Below, one piece after another: positions 6,104 to 8,226 of a DNA stretch of 8,226 bases; positions within the stretch are counted from its first letter, which is position 1; each line of letters begins with the position of its first letter. This DNA comes from an uncultured Collinsella sp. (GTDB taxonomy: Bacteria; Actinomycetota; Coriobacteriia; Coriobacteriales; Coriobacteriaceae), in contig USBX01000033.1 of assembly GCA_900552995.1 (NCBI GenBank), forward strand, positions 1-8,226. The letters are read 5' to 3'. The notes beneath the pieces are model-generated. The model saw only the letters and a program-made list of their open reading frames with translations. It did no database searches and was not told the DNA's origin. The position numbers and the translations under genes are program-made.

Positions 6104-8226
6104 CTATTTGATCTTGGTCGTACCCGGTGCCAAGTTAGGGTCGGTTTCGTTGGCCTCGGTCTGGAAGTGCTCGGTGTAGACGTTCTTGCCGTCGCGGAAC
6201 ATTTCGTAATACTGCATCTTGGCGTAATCCTCGCGCGCCTTGGTGGCAGCAGCGGCGACGGCGTCATCACCGGTGACGTTGGAGGAGAGCGCCCAGCGCA
6301 GGCTGGCGTCCTCGTAGCCGACGGAGTTGATGGCGGGCAGCGACTCGCGCAATGTCATATGCGCCTTCTGGTAGTCGGTCAGCGGTGCGCCGATCAGCTG
6401 CATCAGCTGGGTGGACAGATAGTTGGTGGACAGGTCGTCGACCTCACTCGTCTGGTCGCAACCGGCAACGTCGTAGTTAGCCCAGATGATGTAGTCGGTC
6501 TGCCACAGACGTTCCTGGTGGGTGGCGTCGTCCTCGCCGGTAAACCACTTATCGTTGAACTTGGACGGGAAGAACGGCTGGTGGTCGCCCCAGAACACTA
6601 CGACCACCTTACGGTCGAGCTTGCTCAGGGCGTTGAGGAAGTAGCGAAGCGCCTGGTCGGACTGCTCGATGCACGAGACATACTCGTCGACATCGGAGAG
6701 CGTGCCGTCTTCGACGGTCTTGGCGTCCAGGTCGGTCGTGTCGATGTTCAGGTGCATCTGCTTGTCGACCGGCAGCAGGCCCGTGTCGTAGCCCGAGTGG
6801 TTCTGCATGGTCACGTCGAAGATAAACTGCGGATCGGCGTTCTGGTCGAGCAGCTCAAGAATCTTGTCGTAGGTAGCCTGGTCGGTCACCATGCCGCGCA
6901 GAGTGTCGGCCCCCTGGAAATCGTTGATGGACAGGAACTGGTCAAAGCCAAAGTCCTTGTAGACGTTCTCGCGGTTCCAGTTGGTCGCGTGGTTGGGGTG
7001 CATGGCCGTGGTGGAATATCCGAGCGACTTGAACTGCTCTGCCAGGTTCCCAGTCGTTTCCATGTTGTAGATGGTGTAGGGGTACACGCCCGAGCCCAGG
7101 TTGGCCATGGAGTTGCCGGTCATAAACTCAAACTCGGTATTGGCGGTACCGCCGCCGTAGGCGCTCACATAGAGCTTGCCGCGGCTGAGGCAGTTGGACA
7201 GGTTCTTAAAGTACTGCGGGCCCTCGTAGCCGGCGCGCATGTTCTGGTAGATGGATAGGTCCGAGAAGGTCTCGTTCATGATGGCGATGACCGTGGGCTT
7301 CTCGCTGTCGAACTGCTCCTTTGCGGCGGCGCGCTCGTCGCTCTTGGCCGCGTCGGACTTGTCGTAGGCCTTGGCGTACTTTTTGAGCGTGGCCTTGGCA
7401 TCGTCGACGGAGTAGTCGGCGGGTTTGGGCGGCTTGATGGACTGCGCTGCGCTAATGAAAGCGGGCAGGTAGCCCTCGCGCCAGTAGCTCTCGAGCGGAC
7501 GCCAGGTGTAGACGGTGATGCCGAGGGTGTTGTAGTAGTCGATGAGCGTGACATGCGCGGTCACGCCGCCCAGGCACAGCACCGCCACGAGCAGGTTGGT
7601 GAGCAACATGCGCTTGGCGTTGGCGGCGCCCTTCTGACGGTGCGGCGCGACCAGGCCGGCGTACTCGCACAGCAGCATGGCGATGGCGGTAAAGCCCATG
7701 GATAGCACGCAGAACAGCGAGATCGAGAAGGTGTAGCCGGTGCCGGCGACTGCGGCGGCGGTGGAGATGGCCGAAAGGTCGCCCGGCTGGATGGGCATGG
7801 ATTTAAACGTGATGACAAAGAACTCGGCAATGCCCAGGACAAAGAGGGCAAAGGCCAGGACCGCGGGAGCTGCGCCGTGGCGCTGGAACAGGAAGAACAG
7901 GCCGACCATGAGCGTGGTGATGATGGCCCACTCGAGCAGGATGCACAGGGGGTAGACCCAGGTAAAGTCGTGGTTGGACGAGACCTCCATGCCCAGCAGC
8001 GCAAAGACGCCGGCGAGCAGCAGGCACAAGACGGCGGCGACGAGCGGTTTGCCCACAAAGGCGCCGCGCAGGCGGGCGAGCTTGCCGGTGGGGGCGGGGG
8101 CGTCGGGCCCGGCGAACGCAAAGACGCGCGGGGCGATGCGGTCGCGGGCGATGCTGGCCCAAGCGCATCCGGTGAGGATGGCGTTGGTCAGGATGAGCAT
8201 CACAAAGGCGAGCGGCTCGTTTTGGG
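6104..8226 (-). CDS. LtaS-like membrane sulfatase-fold enzyme (partial, N-terminus missing)
   Basis: A member of the lipoteichoic acid synthase / phosphoglycerol transferase group: a polytopic membrane protein with an extracellular alkaline-phosphatase-fold domain that transfers phosphoglycerol-type groups to envelope polymers. Numbering from the in-frame GTG at 8201-8203, about six hydrophobic segments are seen (about 1-18, 52-72, 81-106, 112-133, 155-180, 199-221), then a linker and the enzyme domain from about 302. Expected metal and catalytic residues are present: Glu 311 in IMNETFSD, Thr 353 in GGGTANTEFEF (the nucleophile in LtaS) and Asp 540-His 541 in FWGDHQPF. HPNHATNWNR (402-411) and MQNHSGY (466-472) are also typical. 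The frame stays open beyond that GTG (QNEPLAF precedes it) and no Shine-Dalgarno is seen there, so the gene runs off the window. A tail of about 70 residues follows the catalytic domain. Whether it makes lipoteichoic acid or modifies another polymer is not decidable here. Confidence 0.92.
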   Translation of the reverse strand, partial: QNEPLAFVMLILTNAILTGCAWASIARDRIAPRVFAFAGPDAPAPTGKLARLRGAFVGKPLVAAVLCLLLAGVFALLGMEVSSNHDFTWVYPLCILLEWAIITTLMVGLFFLFQRHGAAPAVLAFALFVLGIAEFFVITFKSMPIQPGDLSAISTAAAVAGTGYTFSISLFCVLSMGFTAIAMLLCEYAGLVAPHRQKGAANAKRMLLTNLLVAVLCLGGVTAHVTLIDYYNTLGITVYTWRPLESYWREGYLPAFISAAQSIKPPKPADYSVDDAKATLKKYAKAYDKSDAAKSDERAAAKEQFDSEKPTVIAIMNETFSDLSIYQNMRAGYEGPQYFKNLSNCLSRGKLYVSAYGGGTANTEFEFMTGNSMANLGSGVYPYTIYNMETTGNLAEQFKSLGYSTTAMHPNHATNWNRENVYKDFGFDQFLSINDFQGADTLRGMVTDQATYDKILELLDQNADPQFIFDVTMQNHSGYDTGLLPVDKQMHLNIDTTDLDAKTVEDGTLSDVDEYVSCIEQSDQALRYFLNALSKLDRKVVVVFWGDHQPFFPSKFNDKWFTGEDDATHQERLWQTDYIIWANYDVAGCDQTSEVDDLSTNYLSTQLMQLIGAPLTDYQKAHMTLRESLPAINSVGYEDASLRWALSSNVTGDDAVAAAATKAREDYAKMQYYEMFRDGKNVYTEHFQTEANETDPNLAPGTTKIK

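Noticed and set aside
5821..6111. Plus-strand open frame of 96 codons in the intergenic region
   Set aside because: It crosses the minus-strand terminator and the inverted repeat, lacks a ribosome binding site, and resembles no known family.
6167..7258. Plus-strand open frame of 363 codons antisense to the LtaS-like gene
   Set aside because: Val/Gly/His-rich shadow of a gene with clear catalytic motifs; no Shine-Dalgarno site or recognisable domain.
8201..8203. GTG as true start of the LtaS-like gene
   Set aside because: The frame stays open to the window edge with hydrophobic, family-like residues before it and no Shine-Dalgarno site, so the start is most likely outside the window.

Overview
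The window looks like chromosomal DNA from a high-GC Gram-positive bacterium of the Coriobacteriia (Actinomycetota), most likely Collinsella or a close relative. This is inferred from the strong G/C third-position bias, the clear Shine-Dalgarno sites, an LAXTG-type (class E sortase-like) cell-wall anchor, a short flavodoxin of the Flavodoxin_3/BilS-like type and an LtaS-like membrane enzyme. No database search was possible, so the genus is a judgement.

Layout: (1) 1-128 holds the tail of whatever lies to the left and a strong rightward terminator (44-85). (2) 129-1160, minus strand: a secreted coiled-coil surface protein ending in a Pro/Ser/Thr-rich stalk, three 8-residue repeats that run into an LANTG sorting signal, a membrane segment and a basic tail. 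(3) 1161-1375: a divergent control region with an extended -10 for the surface protein, overlapped by a perfect 7-bp inverted repeat, and a weaker rightward promoter. (4) 1376-5080, plus strand: two ABC exporter half-transporters, with the stop codon of the first directly abutting the start codon of the second. Their motifs are complementary. The first has Asp for the Walker B Glu and Gln for the switch His; the second has a degenerate SQGQ signature. This is the pattern of a heterodimeric exporter with one degenerate and one consensus ATP site. (5) 5081-5191: a bulged hairpin and a likely promoter. (6) 5192-5743, plus strand: a small flavodoxin-like protein, followed by a strong terminator (5785-5812). 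(7) 5744-6103: a 360-base gap between convergent genes, with a terminator for each and a long inverted repeat. (8) 6104-8226, minus strand: a polytopic membrane protein with an extracellular LtaS/sulfatase-type domain. Its reading frame is open to the window edge, so its N-terminus is missing.

Three genes are tied to the cell envelope: the surface protein, the exporter pair and the LtaS-like enzyme. Only the two ABC genes are clearly cotranscribed; the others have their own promoters or terminators. Nothing here is plainly a new defence or mobile system. The most interesting items are the operator-like repeat over the surface-protein promoter, the repeat-derived sorting signal, the strand-biased inverted repeat at 6031-6076 and the asymmetric ABC pair.
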